Assembly: GCF_000213055.1 (NCBI RefSeq) | Contig: NZ_CM001165.1 | Location: forward strand, 930,001-994,000 | Direction: 5' to 3' | From: Streptomyces sp. Tu6071 | GTDB lineage: Bacteria > Actinomycetota > Actinomycetes > Streptomycetales > Streptomycetaceae | DNA length: 64,000 nucleotides | Part shown: positions 29,360-39,168 of the stretch, piece after piece | Layout of the letters: each line of letters begins with the position of its first letter | Position numbering within the stretch: position 1 is the stretch's first letter | Program-made: the position numbers and the translations under genes | Notes under the pieces: generated by a model | Database searches by the model: none | What the model saw: the letters and a program-made list of their open reading frames with translations, nothing else | Told to the model about the DNA's origin: nothing

Positions 29360-30364
29360 TCAGTCCTTGGTGCTGAAGGCCGCGTCGAAGGACGCCGTGG
29401 GCCGCTCGTAGTCGTACGAGCGCATCCGGGCCAGCGCCTCGGGGGCGCCCTGGAGCCGGTCCATCCCGGCGTCCTCCCACTCGACCGAGATGGGCCCCTC
29501 GTAGCCGATGGAGCCCAGCATCCGGAAGACGTCCTCCCAGGGCACGTCGCCGCGCCCGGCGGAGACGAAGTCCCAGCCCCTGCGCGGGTCGCCCCAGGGC
29601 AGGTGCGAGCCCAGCCGGCCGTTGCGCCCGTCGAGGCGCTTGCGGGCCTCCTTGCAGTCCACGTGGTAGATCCGGTCGCGGAAGTCGTAGAGGAAGCCGA
29701 CCGGGTCGAGGTCCTGCCACACGAAGTGGCTTGGGTCGAAGTTGAGACCGAAGGCCGGGCGGTGGTCGACGGCCTCCAGGGCGCGCACGGTCGTCCAGTA
29801 GTCGTACGCGATCTCGCTCGGGTGCACCTCGTGGGCGAAGCGCACGCCCTCCTGGTCGAAGACGTCCAGGATCGGGTTCCAGCGCGCGGCGAAGTCCTCG
29901 TACCCTCGGTCGATCATGCCGTCCGGGACGGGCGGGAACATCGCGACGAGGTGCCAGATCGAGGAGCCCGTGAAGCCGATGACGGTGTCCACGCCGAGTG
30001 CGGCGGCGGCCCGCGCGGTGTTCTTCATCTCCTCGGCCGCGCGCTGCCGCACGCCCTCGGGCTCGCCGTCGCCCCACACGCGGGCGGGCAGGATGTTCTG
30101 GTGCCGCTCGTCGATGGGGTGGTCGCACACGCCCTGCCCCGCCATGTGGTTCGAGACGGCGAAGACCTTGAGCCCGTACTTGTCGAGCAGCGCCTTGCGC
30201 GAGGCGATGTAGCCGGGGTCGTTCAGCGCCTTGTCGACCTCGAAGTGGTCGCCCCAGCAAGCGAGTTCGAGACCGTCGTAGCCGAAGTCCCGGGCCAGCT
30301 CGCAGACCTTCTCCAGGGGCAGGTCCGCCCACTGGCCGGTGAAGAGGGTGTAGTCACGTGACAT
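29360..30364 (-). CDS. Sugar-phosphate isomerase/epimerase, 334 aa
   Basis: TIM barrel: [94 protein letters not shown] (Glu/His), [16 protein letters not shown] (Asp/His), [12 protein letters not shown] and [12 protein letters not shown] (metal Glu). All four metal ligands are visible, so the protein should be active, probably on a keto or inositol-type sugar. It lies 13 nt below the oxidoreductase gene, an obvious enzyme pair. ATG 30364 chosen; the longer frame overlaps the oxidoreductase. Confidence 0.88.
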   Translation of the reverse strand: MSRDYTLFTGQWADLPLEKVCELARDFGYDGLELACWGDHFEVDKALNDPGYIASRKALLDKYGLKVFAVSNHMAGQGVCDHPIDERHQNILPARVWGDGEPEGVRQRAAEEMKNTARAAAALGVDTVIGFTGSSIWHLVAMFPPVPDGMIDRGYEDFAARWNPILDVFDQEGVRFAHEVHPSEIAYDYWTTVRALEAVDHRPAFGLNFDPSHFVWQDLDPVGFLYDFRDRIYHVDCKEARKRLDGRNGRLGSHLPWGDPRRGWDFVSAGRGDVPWEDVFRMLGSIGYEGPISVEWEDAGMDRLQGAPEALARMRSYDYERPTASFDAAFSTKD

Positions 30365-30377
30365 GCGGGGCCCTTTC

Positions 30378-31598
30378 TCAGGAGGTCTGCTGCGGTACGG
30401 GGGTGTAGACCGAGTTCTTCGCGGCGCTCTCCTCCACGGCGGCGAGCACCCGCTGCACCTGGAGCCCGTCCTCGAAGGTGGGCACCGGCTGCTCGCCCGA
30501 CGCGAGGGCGTGCACGAGATCACGCGCCTGGTGGACGAAGGTGTGCTCGTAGCCCAGGCCGTGGCCCGGCGGCCACCAGGCGTCCAGGTAGGGGTGTTCC
30601 GGCTCGGTGACGAGGATGCGGCGGAAGCCGCTCGTCGCGGCGGGCTCGGTGTGGTCGTGGAAGGACAGCTCGTTGAGCCGCTCCAGGTCGAAGGAGAGCG
30701 AGCCCTTGGAGCCGTTGAGTTCGAGCGTCAGCGCGTTCTTGCGCCCCGCGGCCACGCGCGTCGCCTCGAAAGAGGCGAGGGCGCCCGAGGCGGTGCGGCC
30801 GATGAAGAGGGCCGCGTCGTCCACCGTGACCGGGCCGAGCCGCCCGCCCGCGCCCGTGCTGCCGAGCCAGGCTCCGCTCCCCTCCGGTACGGGACGCTCG
30901 GTCGTGAAGGTCTCGGTGAGCGCGGAGACGCCGACGATCGGTTCGCCCGTGAGGTACTGCGCGAGGTCCACCACGTGCGCGCCGAGGTCGCCGAGCGCGC
31001 CCGAACCGGCCTTGCTCTTGTCCAGGCGCCAGGTGAGCGGGGAGGCGGGGTCGGTCAGCCAGTCCTGGAGGTAGGTGACGCGGACGTGCCGCAGCGTGCC
31101 GAGGCGACCCTCGGCGACGAGCTGCCGGGCGAAGGCCGCGGCGGGTACCCGGCGGTAGTTGAAGCCGACCATGGCGAGCTGTCCGCGCTCCCTGGCGGCG
31201 CGGGCCGCCTCGACCATCGCCTCGGCCTCGGCGACCGTGTTGGCGAGCGGCTTCTCGCACAGCACGTGCTTGCCGGCCTCCAGGGCCGCGACGGCGATCT
31301 CGGCGTGGCTGTCGCCGGGGGTGCAGATGTCGACGAGGTCGACGTCCTCGCGGGCGATCAGCGCCCGCCAGTCCGTCTCGGCCGCCGCCCAGCCGAGCTG
31401 CCGGGCCGCTCGGCCCACGGCCGCCCGGTCACGTCCGCACAGCGCGGCCAGCTCGGGCCGGAGCGGGAGCGCGAAGACCCGCCCCGCGGTGCGCCAGCCC
31501 TGGGAGTGGGCGGCGCCCATGAAGGCGTAGCCGACCATTCCCACGCCGAGGCGCGGCGGGCTCGTGGCCGACTCGTCCTCGTGCTCCGTAGTGCTCAT
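30378..31598 (-). CDS. Gfo/Idh/MocA family NAD(P) oxidoreductase, 406 aa
   Basis: Rossmann start [17 protein letters not shown] (near residue 18), [20 protein letters not shown], the family signature [17 protein letters not shown] with catalytic Lys, and [20 protein letters not shown]. The C-terminal beta-sheet domain has [18 protein letters not shown]. Probably dehydrogenates a sugar or inositol imported by the neighbouring ABC system or released by the large secreted enzyme. Same strand as the isomerase and transporter, forming a catabolic operon. Confidence 0.9.
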   Translation of the reverse strand: MSTTEHEDESATSPPRLGVGMVGYAFMGAAHSQGWRTAGRVFALPLRPELAALCGRDRAAVGRAARQLGWAAAETDWRALIAREDVDLVDICTPGDSHAEIAVAALEAGKHVLCEKPLANTVAEAEAMVEAARAARERGQLAMVGFNYRRVPAAAFARQLVAEGRLGTLRHVRVTYLQDWLTDPASPLTWRLDKSKAGSGALGDLGAHVVDLAQYLTGEPIVGVSALTETFTTERPVPEGSGAWLGSTGAGGRLGPVTVDDAALFIGRTASGALASFEATRVAAGRKNALTLELNGSKGSLSFDLERLNELSFHDHTEPAATSGFRRILVTEPEHPYLDAWWPPGHGLGYEHTFVHQARDLVHALASGEQPVPTFEDGLQVQRVLAAVEESAAKNSVYTPVPQQTS

Positions 31599-31675
31599 GC
31601 GGTCTTTCCTCCTTGGCGAGATACGGGTGGGGGGTCGGCCCCCGCCGGGGTCGGCCCCCCTGCTGCCGCGCGGGC

Positions 31676-32716
31676 CTACTTGAAGCCGCTCGACAGGTAC
31701 TGGTCGATGTTGTCCTTGTCGACCACGGCCGAGTACAGGCTCAGCTGGGTCGGGATCTCGGTCTCGGAGAGGCCGGAGATCCCCTTGCCCTGGCCGAGGG
31801 CGCGGGCGAGGTCGATCGCGGACGCCGCCATCGTCGGCGGGTAGAGGACGGTGGCCTTGAGCACGCCGTCGTCCGCCTTGATGTGGTCCATCGCGGAACG
31901 GGCACCGGCGCCGCCGACCATGATGAAGCCGTCGCGCCCCGCCTGCTCGATGGCCTGGAGGGCACCGACGCCCTGGTCGTCGTCGTGGTTCCAGCAGGCG
32001 TCGAAGGACTTCTGCGCCTGGAGGAGCTGGGCCATCTTGGCCTGGCCCGACTCGACGGTGAACTCGGCGGCCTGGCGGGCGACCTTCCGGATGTTCGGGT
32101 AGTTCTTCAGGGCGTCGTCGAAGCCCTTGGTGCGCTGCCGGGTCAGCTCCAGGCTGTCGGTGCCCGCGAGTTCGATGACCTTCGCGTTCTTCTTGTCCTT
32201 GAGCTGCTCGCCGATCCAGTGCCCGGCGTTGAGCCCCATCCCGTAGTTGTCGCCGCCGACCCAGCAGCGGTACGCCTGCGGGGTGTCGAAGATGCGGTCG
32301 AGGTTGACGACGGGGATTCCGGCGCGCATCGCCTTGAGCCCGGCCTGCGTGAGGGCCTTGCCGTCGGCGGGGAGGATGACGAGGACGTCGACCTTCTTGT
32401 TGATGAGGGTGTCGATCTGGCCGATCTGGGTGGCCGTGTCGTTGGAGCCCTCGGTCTTCTCGAAGGTGATGTCGGAGTACTTCTTCGCCCGCTGGTCGGC
32501 CTGGACGTTGATGGCGTTGAGCCAGCCGTGGTCGGCCTGGGGCCCCGCGAAGCCGATCGTGACGTGCTTGCCCGACTCCTCGGCCGCCGGGGCCGCGTCG
32601 GTCTTCTCCTCCTTGGCCTCGGCCGGCTCGTTGCTGGTGCAGGCGGCGAGCAGCGCGGTCGCGCCGACCGCGGCACCGCCGAAGAGGAGTCCTCTGCGGC
32701 TCGTGGCGTGTGACAT
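31676..32716 (-). CDS. Sugar ABC transporter substrate-binding lipoprotein, 346 aa
   Basis: N-terminus SRRGLLFGGAAVGATALLAACTS gives a lipoprotein signal with Cys26 and a twin-Arg start. The mature part is a ribose-type periplasmic fold: VTIGFAGPQADHGWLNAINVQ, INKKVDVLVILPADGKALTQ, GIPVVNLDRIFDTPQAYRCW, WNHDDDQGVGALQAIEQAGR and FIMVGGAGARSAMDHIKADD. Followed upstream in the operon by the permease and ATPase genes. Captures a monosaccharide or cyclitol outside the cell. Confidence 0.9.
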   Translation of the reverse strand: MSHATSRRGLLFGGAAVGATALLAACTSNEPAEAKEEKTDAAPAAEESGKHVTIGFAGPQADHGWLNAINVQADQRAKKYSDITFEKTEGSNDTATQIGQIDTLINKKVDVLVILPADGKALTQAGLKAMRAGIPVVNLDRIFDTPQAYRCWVGGDNYGMGLNAGHWIGEQLKDKKNAKVIELAGTDSLELTRQRTKGFDDALKNYPNIRKVARQAAEFTVESGQAKMAQLLQAQKSFDACWNHDDDQGVGALQAIEQAGRDGFIMVGGAGARSAMDHIKADDGVLKATVLYPPTMAASAIDLARALGQGKGISGLSETEIPTQLSLYSAVVDKDNIDQYLSSGFK

Positions 32717-32826
32717 GGCGGTGACCCTTCCCGTAGGGCGTGTACTGCGCGGGTGGTGGGGTGGTGCGGGACGGTGCGGGGAGTACGCGGTGGGGGGTGG
32801 GGGTGGGGCGGCCCGGTTCCTCGGGG

Positions 32827-33870
32827 TCAGGTGTCGCGTGCGTCGCGGCGCTGGACGAGGACGGCGATGACGATGATGGCGCCCTTGGCGATCTGCTGGA
32901 CGTCCGTCTGGAGGTTGTTGAGCGCGAAGATGTTGTTGATCGTGGTGAAGATCAGCACGCCGAGCACGGAGCCGACGATCGTGCCGCGCCCGCCGCTGAG
33001 CAGGGTGCCGCCGATGATCGCGGCGGCGATCGCGTCGAGTTCGTACAGGTTGCCGTTGGTGCTCTGGCCCGAGCCCACCAGGACGACGAGCAGGAAGGCC
33101 GCGATGCCGCAGCACAGTCCGGAGAGCAGGTACAGGTAGAGGCGCTGGCGGCGGACGTCGATCCCGGCGAGGCGGGCCGCCTCGGGGTTGGAGCCGACCG
33201 CGACGCTGCGCCGCCCGAAGGTGGTGCGGTTCAGCAGGAGCCAGCCGACGATCACGACGGCGAGGAAGACGATGACGAGCGGCGGGATGCCGAGCACGTA
33301 GTTCTCGCGGCGCCCGAGGTCGAGCACGGACTTCACGGAGACGATCTGCGTCTGGCCGTCGGTGATCTGGAGCGCGAGCCCGCGTGCCGAGGCGAGCATC
33401 GCGAGCGTCGCGATGAACGGGACGAGCCGCCCGTACGCGACGAGGACCCCGTTGATGAGCCCGCAGGCGAGCCCGACGAGGAGCGCGGTGAACAGGATGC
33501 CCCAGAATCCGTACTCCTGCGTCGCGACGGTCGTCGCCCACACCGAGGCGAGGGCGACGATCGCGCCGACCGAGAGGTCGATGCCGCCGGAGATGATGAC
33601 GAAGGTGACACCGACCACGACGACCCCGATGACCGAGGACTGGGTCAGGATCAGCTGGAGGTTCGAGGTCGCGATGAACTGGTCCGGCTTGGTGATCGCG
33701 CCGACGAGGGCGAGCGCCGCGAGGACACCGACGAGGGTGAGCGTGCGCCCGTCCCAGCGGACCAGGCGCTTGGCGGGGACGGTCTTCGGGGACGCCTTCG
33801 GGGACGCCTCGGGCGGTGCGGCGGTGGTTCCCGCTCCGTCTTCGCGCGCGGGTGAGGCGGGCTGCGTCAT
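32827..33870 (-). CDS. Ribose-type ABC transporter permease, 347 aa
   Basis: BPD_transp_2 fold with about nine hydrophobic helices: LTLVGVLAALALVGAI, VIGVVVVGVTFVIISGGIDLSVGAIVALAS (the IDLSVG signature), LVPFIATLAMLASARG, LVIVFLAVVIVGWLLL, AAAIIGGTLLSGGRGTIVGSVLGVLIF. The N-terminal 35 residues are Pro/Ala-rich and cytosolic. ATGA overlap with the ATPase gene. Confidence 0.9.
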   Translation of the reverse strand: MTQPASPAREDGAGTTAAPPEASPKASPKTVPAKRLVRWDGRTLTLVGVLAALALVGAITKPDQFIATSNLQLILTQSSVIGVVVVGVTFVIISGGIDLSVGAIVALASVWATTVATQEYGFWGILFTALLVGLACGLINGVLVAYGRLVPFIATLAMLASARGLALQITDGQTQIVSVKSVLDLGRRENYVLGIPPLVIVFLAVVIVGWLLLNRTTFGRRSVAVGSNPEAARLAGIDVRRQRLYLYLLSGLCCGIAAFLLVVLVGSGQSTNGNLYELDAIAAAIIGGTLLSGGRGTIVGSVLGVLIFTTINNIFALNNLQTDVQQIAKGAIIVIAVLVQRRDARDT

Positions 33871-35411
33871 GACGTCGGGCTCCCTTCCATGACGAGGTCG
33901 AGTACGCGGGATTCGTCGAGCTCCTGGGCGGGCGCCGTGTGCACCACGGTGCCTTCGCGCAGGACGAGGACACGGTCGGCGAGCCCCAGGACCTCGGGGA
34001 CCTCGCTGGAGACGAGCAGGACGGCGAGACCGTCGTCGGCGAGCCTGCGGATGACGGCGTACAGCTCGGCGCGCGCGCCGACGTCGACGCCGCGCGTCGG
34101 CTCGTCGAGCAGCAGCACCTTGCAGCCGCGCAGCAACCACCGTGCCAGGACGGCCTTTTGCTGGTTGCCGCCGGAGAGTGTGCGCACCTGCGCGTCGGGG
34201 TTGTCGGGGCGCAGCGACAGTTCGCGGGTGGCCGCGCGGGCCGCCGCGCGTTCCTTGCCGCGCTCGACCCAGCCGGCCTTCGAGAAGCGCGAGAGCGTCG
34301 AGATCGAGACGTTGCGCGTGACGGATTCGAGGCCGAGGAGGGCCTGCGCCTTGCGTTCCTCGGGCGCGAGCCCGATCCCGGCGCGGACGGCGGAGCGCAC
34401 GCTGCCGGGGCGCAGGGCCTGGCCGTCGACGGTGACGGTCCCGCTGGTGGGCTTGCGCGCCCCGTACACCGTCTCCAGGATCTCCGAGCGTCCCGAGCCG
34501 ACGAGGCCCGCGAGGCCGACGATCTCACCGGCCCGCACCTCGAAGTCGACGGGCGCGAACTCCCCTTCCCTGCCGAGGTTTTCCACCTTGAGCACGGTGG
34601 CGCCGGGCTGCTCGGTGGGGCGTGCGGGGAAGACGTACTCGACCTTGCGGCCCGTCATGAGCGAGACGACCTCGCTCGTGGGCGTGGACTCGGCGGGCAG
34701 TCCGCCCGCGACCGCGCGGCCGTCCTTGAGGACGGTGACCCGGTCGCCGATGCGGCGGATCTCCTCCAGGCGGTGCGAGATGTAGACGACGGCGACGCCG
34801 TCGGAGGTGAGGTCCGCGACGATGCGGAAGAGGTTCTCGACCTCGTCCGGGTCGAGGGCCGCGGAGGGCTCGTCCATGACGATGAGCCGTACGTCGTGCG
34901 AGAGCGCGCGGGCCATCGAGACGATCTGCTGGTGCGCGGCGGAGAGCTTGCCGACGAGGACGCCGGGGTCGATCTCGGGGTGGCCGAGGCGGGCGAGGAG
35001 TGCGCTCGCCTCGGCGCGGGCGGACCCGGGGCGCACCACGAAACCGGCGCTGGTGCGCTCGTGGCCGAGGAAGACGTTCTCGGCGACCGAGAGGTGCTCG
35101 ACGAGGTCGAGTTCCTGGTAGATCGTCGCGATTCCCAGTGCCATGGCGGCACTTGGCGACCTGAGGGTCACTTCCTCGCCGCGCCAGACGATGGTGCCCT
35201 CGTCGGGCTGGTGGGCGCCCGCGAGCACCTTGATGAGGGTGGACTTCCCGGCGCCGTTCTGGCCGAGCAGGCAGTGCACCTCCCCCGGGCGCACGTCGAG
35301 GTCGACGCCGTCGAGCGCGCGGACGCCGGGAAAGGCTTTGGTGATGCCGGTCATCGTGAGGAGGCTCGCCTGCGGCGGGCTCTCCCCGGACGGGTGGTGC
35401 GCTGGTGCCAT
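33867..35411 (-). CDS. Ribose-type ABC transporter ATPase (two ATP-binding domains), 514 aa
   Basis: Fused double nucleotide-binding protein. The first half has GQNGAGKSTLIKVLAGAHQP, LSAAHQQIVSMARAL and LIVMDEPSAALDPDE. The second half has the degenerate Walker A GLVGSGRSEIL usual for this family, then LSGGNQQKAVLARWLLRG and VLLLDEPTRGVDVGA. Powers the permease next to it. Overlapping start/stop shows one operon: ATPase-permease-binding protein-oxidoreductase-isomerase. Confidence 0.92.
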   Translation of the reverse strand: MAPAHHPSGESPPQASLLTMTGITKAFPGVRALDGVDLDVRPGEVHCLLGQNGAGKSTLIKVLAGAHQPDEGTIVWRGEEVTLRSPSAAMALGIATIYQELDLVEHLSVAENVFLGHERTSAGFVVRPGSARAEASALLARLGHPEIDPGVLVGKLSAAHQQIVSMARALSHDVRLIVMDEPSAALDPDEVENLFRIVADLTSDGVAVVYISHRLEEIRRIGDRVTVLKDGRAVAGGLPAESTPTSEVVSLMTGRKVEYVFPARPTEQPGATVLKVENLGREGEFAPVDFEVRAGEIVGLAGLVGSGRSEILETVYGARKPTSGTVTVDGQALRPGSVRSAVRAGIGLAPEERKAQALLGLESVTRNVSISTLSRFSKAGWVERGKERAAARAATRELSLRPDNPDAQVRTLSGGNQQKAVLARWLLRGCKVLLLDEPTRGVDVGARAELYAVIRRLADDGLAVLLVSSEVPEVLGLADRVLVLREGTVVHTAPAQELDESRVLDLVMEGSPTS

Positions 35412-35503
35412 AGCGAGGATCCCCTCGGGAATACGGGTGCGCTGTGGGCGTGGCGTGGTGCGGGGTGCCGCGTGCGGGGTGCCCCCGGCCCCATGGGGCC
35501 GGA

Positions 35504-35557
35504 GTGTCCCCCGCCCGTTGCGCGGGGTGTGGGGTGTCCCCCACCCGTTGCGCGGGG
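35504..35557. repeat. Two 24-bp direct repeats in the gap above the ABC operon
   Basis: The segment starting GTGTCCCCC and ending GTTGCGCGGGG occurs at 35504-35527 and 35534-35557 with one mismatch (30-bp period). A CGGGGCTCCGCCCC palindrome follows. The 339-bp gap 35412-35750 is otherwise GC-rich simple sequence. This is of a kind scattered in Streptomyces intergenic DNA; no operator matching the ROK palindrome was seen here. Confidence 0.6.
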
Positions 35558-35750
35558 CTCCGCCCCACGACCCCGCTCGTCAAGCGCCGGAGGGGGCTGA
35601 CTTGGCGGTGCGGGTGGCTTCGCGGGTGCGGCGGATTCCGGGTGCGGCTGTTTTCGGGCGTGACGGAGTGCGGCGCGGCTCGTGCGGTGGTGCGGCTCGT
35701 GCGGTGGTGCGGGGTGGCGCTGTACCTGAGAGGTGCCGGCCCTTTCGGGG

Positions 35751-36941
35751 TCAGGCCGGGGAGAAGAGGTGGTCGCTGATGAGGCGGGCGCCGCCGATGA
35801 CTCCGGAGGCCGGGCCCAGCTCACCGAGGACGATGGGCAGGTTGCCCGTGGCGAGGGGCAGGGACTGGCGGTAGACCTGGGTCCTGATGGCGGCGAGCAG
35901 GGTGTGGCCGAGGCCCGTGACCCCGCCGCCGATCACCACGAGTCCCGGGTTGAAGAAGCTGACGAGCGAGGCGATCACCTGTCCGGTGCGGTTGCCCCCG
36001 GAGCGGATGAGGTCGAGGGCCGCGGGATCGCCCGCCGCCGCTGCCGCCGCCACGTCGGCCGCGTTGAGCGTGCCCTGCGCGCCGAGGCGTTCGGCGAGCA
36101 CGGGCGAGCGGCCCTCGCGGGCCGCGTCCTGCGCGTCGCGGGCGAGCGCCGCACCGCTGAAGTGGGCTTCCAGGCAGCCCCTGTTGCCGCAGGCGCAGGA
36201 CCTGCCCTCGGGCTCCACCTGGATGTGTCCTATGTCGCCCGCGCTGCCCGTGGTGCCCCGGTAGACCTCGCCGCCGACGACGATGCCGCAGCCGATGCCG
36301 GTGCCGATCTTGACGCACAGGAAGTCGCCTGCCGAGCGGGCGACTCCTGCGTGCTGCTCGCCGAGCGCCATGAGGTTCACGTCGTTGTCGACCATGACGG
36401 GGCAGCCGAGTTCCTGGCTCAGGACCTCGCGGACGGGGTAGCCGTCCCAGCCGGGCATGATCGGAGGCGCCACGGGAACGCCCTCGGGGAAGCGGACCGG
36501 TCCCGGGACGCCGATACCGGCGCCGTCGAAGCCGTCCGCGAAGCCCGATGCCCGCAACTTCGCCGCCATGGCGAGGACTTGCTCGAAGACCGCGACCGGT
36601 CCCTCGCGGACGTCCATGGGGTGCGTGATGTGCCCCAGGATCTCCAGCTCGGCGTTGGTCACGGCGACGTCGATCGAGGTGGCCCCGATGTCCACGCCGA
36701 GGAAACGGAGTCCGGGCGCGAGCCGGATGTTGTGCGAGCGACGGCCGCCGCGGGACGCGGCGAGCCCGTCGGCCACGACGAGCCCGGTCTCCAGGAGCCG
36801 GTCCACCTCGACGGCCAGCTTGGACCGCGAGAGGTCGACCTGGTCACCGAGCTGGGCGCGGGAGTTGGGGCCCCCGTCGCGCAGCAGTCGCAGCAACCGG
36901 GCCTGATGCGTGTTGGCGGGTCGTGCTGTCATGCGTCTCAC
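35751..36941 (-). CDS. ROK-family transcriptional regulator, 396 aa
   Basis: N-terminal winged HTH (ARLLRLLRDGGPNSRAQLGDQVDLSRSKLAVEVDRLLETGLVV) and a sugar-kinase-like ROK body: FLGVDIGATSIDVAV, GIGVPGPVRFPEG, NDVNLMALGEQ, CVKIGTGIGCGIV. The zinc site is CACGNRGCLEAHFSG. It should repress the ABC/oxidoreductase/ThuA genes and respond to a sugar. Its own upstream region carries the 23-bp palindrome also found before the multidomain gene. GTG start here; ATG three codons on is also possible. Confidence 0.88.
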   Translation of the reverse strand: MRRMTARPANTHQARLLRLLRDGGPNSRAQLGDQVDLSRSKLAVEVDRLLETGLVVADGLAASRGGRRSHNIRLAPGLRFLGVDIGATSIDVAVTNAELEILGHITHPMDVREGPVAVFEQVLAMAAKLRASGFADGFDGAGIGVPGPVRFPEGVPVAPPIMPGWDGYPVREVLSQELGCPVMVDNDVNLMALGEQHAGVARSAGDFLCVKIGTGIGCGIVVGGEVYRGTTGSAGDIGHIQVEPEGRSCACGNRGCLEAHFSGAALARDAQDAAREGRSPVLAERLGAQGTLNAADVAAAAAAGDPAALDLIRSGGNRTGQVIASLVSFFNPGLVVIGGGVTGLGHTLLAAIRTQVYRQSLPLATGNLPIVLGELGPASGVIGGARLISDHLFSPA

Positions 36942-37111
36942 GCGCCCCTCCCCGCCTCACCGGCTGTCCGATTCCCTCGCCGCCGCCCGCCGCCGCGGCC
37001 CGCTTGCGGCGGGTCGTGGCGTTCTCGCGCTCACGGGCGTTCGCGCTTTCGACGTGGAACGTAGCAGTGGGCTACCGGAAGGGGAAGGACTTGCGCGGGA
37101 ATTGGCCCCTA

Positions 37112-37134
37112 CTTTCTCCCGCCTCAGGACAAAG
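37112..37134. promoter_or_regulatory. Putative ROK operator upstream of the regulator gene
   Basis: Arms CTTTCTCCCG and CAGGACAAAG around CCT; nearly identical to 29215-29237. About 170 bp from the ROK start, between the convergent-side fabH stop and the regulator, suggesting autoregulation. Confidence 0.65.
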
Positions 37135-37196
37135 GAGCGGGCGGCGTGGGTCAATGAGCGCGCGGGGCGGGCGAATCACCCCGGTGGGAGGGGGTT

Positions 37197-38144
37197 TCAG
37201 GGGCAGCGGACGACCTGACCCCCGTACGAGAGGTTTCCGCCGAAGCCGAAGAGGAGGACGGGGTCGCCGCTGCTCAGCTCGCCGCGCTCGACGAGCTTGG
37301 AGAAGGCGAGCGGGATGCTCGCGGCCGAGGTGTTGCCGGAGTCCACGACGTCCTTGGCGATCACGGCGTTGACGGCGCCGAGGCGGCGCACGACGGGTTC
37401 CACGATGCGCAGGTTGGCCTGGTGGAGCACGACGCCCGCGAGGTCCTCGGGGGTGAGCCCGGCGCGCTCGCAGACCTGCCGGGCGATGGCGGGCAGCTGG
37501 GTGGTGGCCCAGCGGTAGACGGTCTGCCCCTCCTGCGCGAAGCGCGCCGGGGTGCCCTCGATACGTACCGCGTTGCCCATCGCCGGGTTCGAGCCCCACA
37601 GCACCGGGCCGATCCCCGGCTCCTCGCCCGGCGCGGTCGCCTCGACGACGGCGGCGCCCGCTCCGTCGCCGACGAGGACGCAGGAGCTGCGGTCGGTCCA
37701 GTCGGTGACGGCGGACATCTTGTCGGCGCCGATGACAAGGGCCTGCCGGGCGCTGCCCGCGCGGACGGTGGCGTCGGCGAGGGCGAGGGCGTGCGTGAAG
37801 CCCGCGCAGACGACGTTGACGTCGAGCACGGCGGGTGAGGGCATCCCGAGGCGCGCGGCGACGCGGGCGGCGGTGTTGGGCGAGCGGTCGACGGCCGTGG
37901 AGGTCGCGACGAGGACCATGTCGACGGCGCCGGGGGTGAGCCCGGCGGCGGCGAGCGCCTTCGCGCCCGCGTAGGCGGCCAGCTCGTCGACCGGTTCGTC
38001 GTCACCCGCGATGTGCCTGGTCCTGATGCCGACGCGGGACGTGATCCACGCGTCGTTGGTGTCGACCATGCCGGCAAGGTCCTCGTTGGTGAGCACCCGG
38101 CCGGGCTGGTAGTGACCGAGCGCGACGATCCGTGAACCGTTCAT
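37197..38144 (-). CDS. fabH: Beta-ketoacyl-ACP synthase III (FabH-like), 315 aa
   Basis: Condenses an acyl-CoA starter with malonyl-ACP. The catalytic triad is visible: C113 in NVVCAGFTHAL, H241 in VVLHQANLRI and N271 in DSGNTSAASIP. The N-terminal GHYQPGRVLTNEDLAGMVDTNDAWI and GIRTRHIA are standard. GGAGGG precedes ATG 38144; a frame 21 codons longer is less likely. It is divergent from the TetR/exporter pair. No ACP or FabD lies nearby, so it may be an accessory copy for a specialised starter rather than the housekeeping enzyme. Confidence 0.88.
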   Translation of the reverse strand: MNGSRIVALGHYQPGRVLTNEDLAGMVDTNDAWITSRVGIRTRHIAGDDEPVDELAAYAGAKALAAAGLTPGAVDMVLVATSTAVDRSPNTAARVAARLGMPSPAVLDVNVVCAGFTHALALADATVRAGSARQALVIGADKMSAVTDWTDRSSCVLVGDGAGAAVVEATAPGEEPGIGPVLWGSNPAMGNAVRIEGTPARFAQEGQTVYRWATTQLPAIARQVCERAGLTPEDLAGVVLHQANLRIVEPVVRRLGAVNAVIAKDVVDSGNTSAASIPLAFSKLVERGELSSGDPVLLFGFGGNLSYGGQVVRCP

Positions 38145-38364
38145 GGGGGTCTTGCCCTCCGTAGCCGTGTTCCGTAGCCGTGAGACGGATTGTTCCAGCG
38201 TGATCACTTACCGACGGGTACGGAGGTGGGTAAAGCGACAGGATTCGGGCGACGGGCTTGGAGAGTTCACCCAGAACCACGGGACACCAGGGGCGTGCGG
38301 GGTGAAAGAGGGGCGCGAAGGAGTGCGGAAACGCTCCCGCGCGGGACCGGCGGGGCCACTTTGG

Positions 38365-38425
38365 AAACGTTTGCGTTTTTCCCGGCGGGCGGGCTACCGT
38401 GACGTCCGTAAAAACGTGAGCGTTT
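38365..38425 (+). promoter_or_regulatory. Promoter with twin TetR-type operators
   Basis: Two copies of the palindrome AAACG-N4-CGTTT lie at 38365-38378 and 38412-38425. Between them TTGCGT (38371-38376) and TACCGT (38394-38399), 17 nt apart, look like -35 and -10 elements. Site 1 covers the -35 and site 2 the start region, so the TetR protein encoded next should repress its own operon. The rest of the 298-bp gap to fabH holds nothing clear. Confidence 0.75.
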
Positions 38426-38442
38426 CTTTTCCGGGGGTCGTG

Positions 38443-39060
38443 GTGAGCGAGGAGTCGGGGGACGGCGCGCGCCCGGCCGGGGCGCGTCCGCCCGTGCGGC
38501 GTCCCCGGCTCACCCCGGAGCGGGAGGACGAGTTCCTCTCGGCCGCCCTCGCCGTCGTACGGGAGACGGGGTACGAGGCGCTGACCATGGAAGGCGTCGC
38601 GGCCCGCGCCCAGTGCGGCAAGGCGACGCTCTACCGGCTCTACCGCACCAAGCAGCACCTCGTGGCCACGGCGCTCTCGCGCACCCGGCCCGCGCGCGGG
38701 CTGCCGCTCGACACGGGCTCGCTCCGGGGCGATCTGCTCGCCGCCGCCCGGCGGGCGTCCTCCGAGTTCGAGGACTCGACGACGCTCGTCTGGGCGGTCG
38801 CGCACGCCTCCATCGAGGACCGGGCCCTGCACGACGCGCTGCGGCTCGCCTTCATCGACCCGGAGACGGCCGAGCTGACCGCCGCCGTGGACCGCGCCGT
38901 CGCGCGCGGGGAGCTGTCGCACCGCCCGGCCGCCGCGCGGCAGCTCAGCGGGCTCCTCTTCGGTGCCGCGCTCGTGCACAGCCTCGACGGCCGGACCGGC
39001 CCCTCGGGACTCGAGGCCCTCGTGGAGGACGTCCTCCTCCCGGCGCTGCTGCACAGCTGA
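38443..39060 (+). CDS. TetR-family transcriptional regulator, 205 aa
   Basis: HTH near the N-terminus: FLSAALAVVRETGYEALTMEGVAARAQCGKATLYRLYRTKQHLVATAL. The ligand domain includes TTLVWAVAHASIEDRALHDALRLAF and ends with LLFGAALVHSLDGRTG. GTG 38443 behind GGGGG is preferred because an earlier in-frame GTG (38416) lies within operator site 2. It precedes a DHA2 exporter by 108 bp, the usual local repressor-pump layout. Confidence 0.85.
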   Translation: MSEESGDGARPAGARPPVRRPRLTPEREDEFLSAALAVVRETGYEALTMEGVAARAQCGKATLYRLYRTKQHLVATALSRTRPARGLPLDTGSLRGDLLAAARRASSEFEDSTTLVWAVAHASIEDRALHDALRLAFIDPETAELTAAVDRAVARGELSHRPAAARQLSGLLFGAALVHSLDGRTGPSGLEALVEDVLLPALLHS

Positions 39061-39168
39061 CCGGTCCGGGCGGCCGGAGGAGTCCGCCCGTGCCCGGCCG
39101 CTCCCTCCTGTTCCCCTCCCACCCGCGAGAGCCCCGCTCCTCCCCTCTCCCACGCAAGGAAGTACCGC

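Noticed and set aside
24157..29376. 1739-codon plus-strand open frame
   Set aside because: It is antisense to ino1 and the multidomain secreted protein, has Val/Gly/Arg/Glu-rich low-information translation and no domains; long opposite-strand frames are expected at this GC content.
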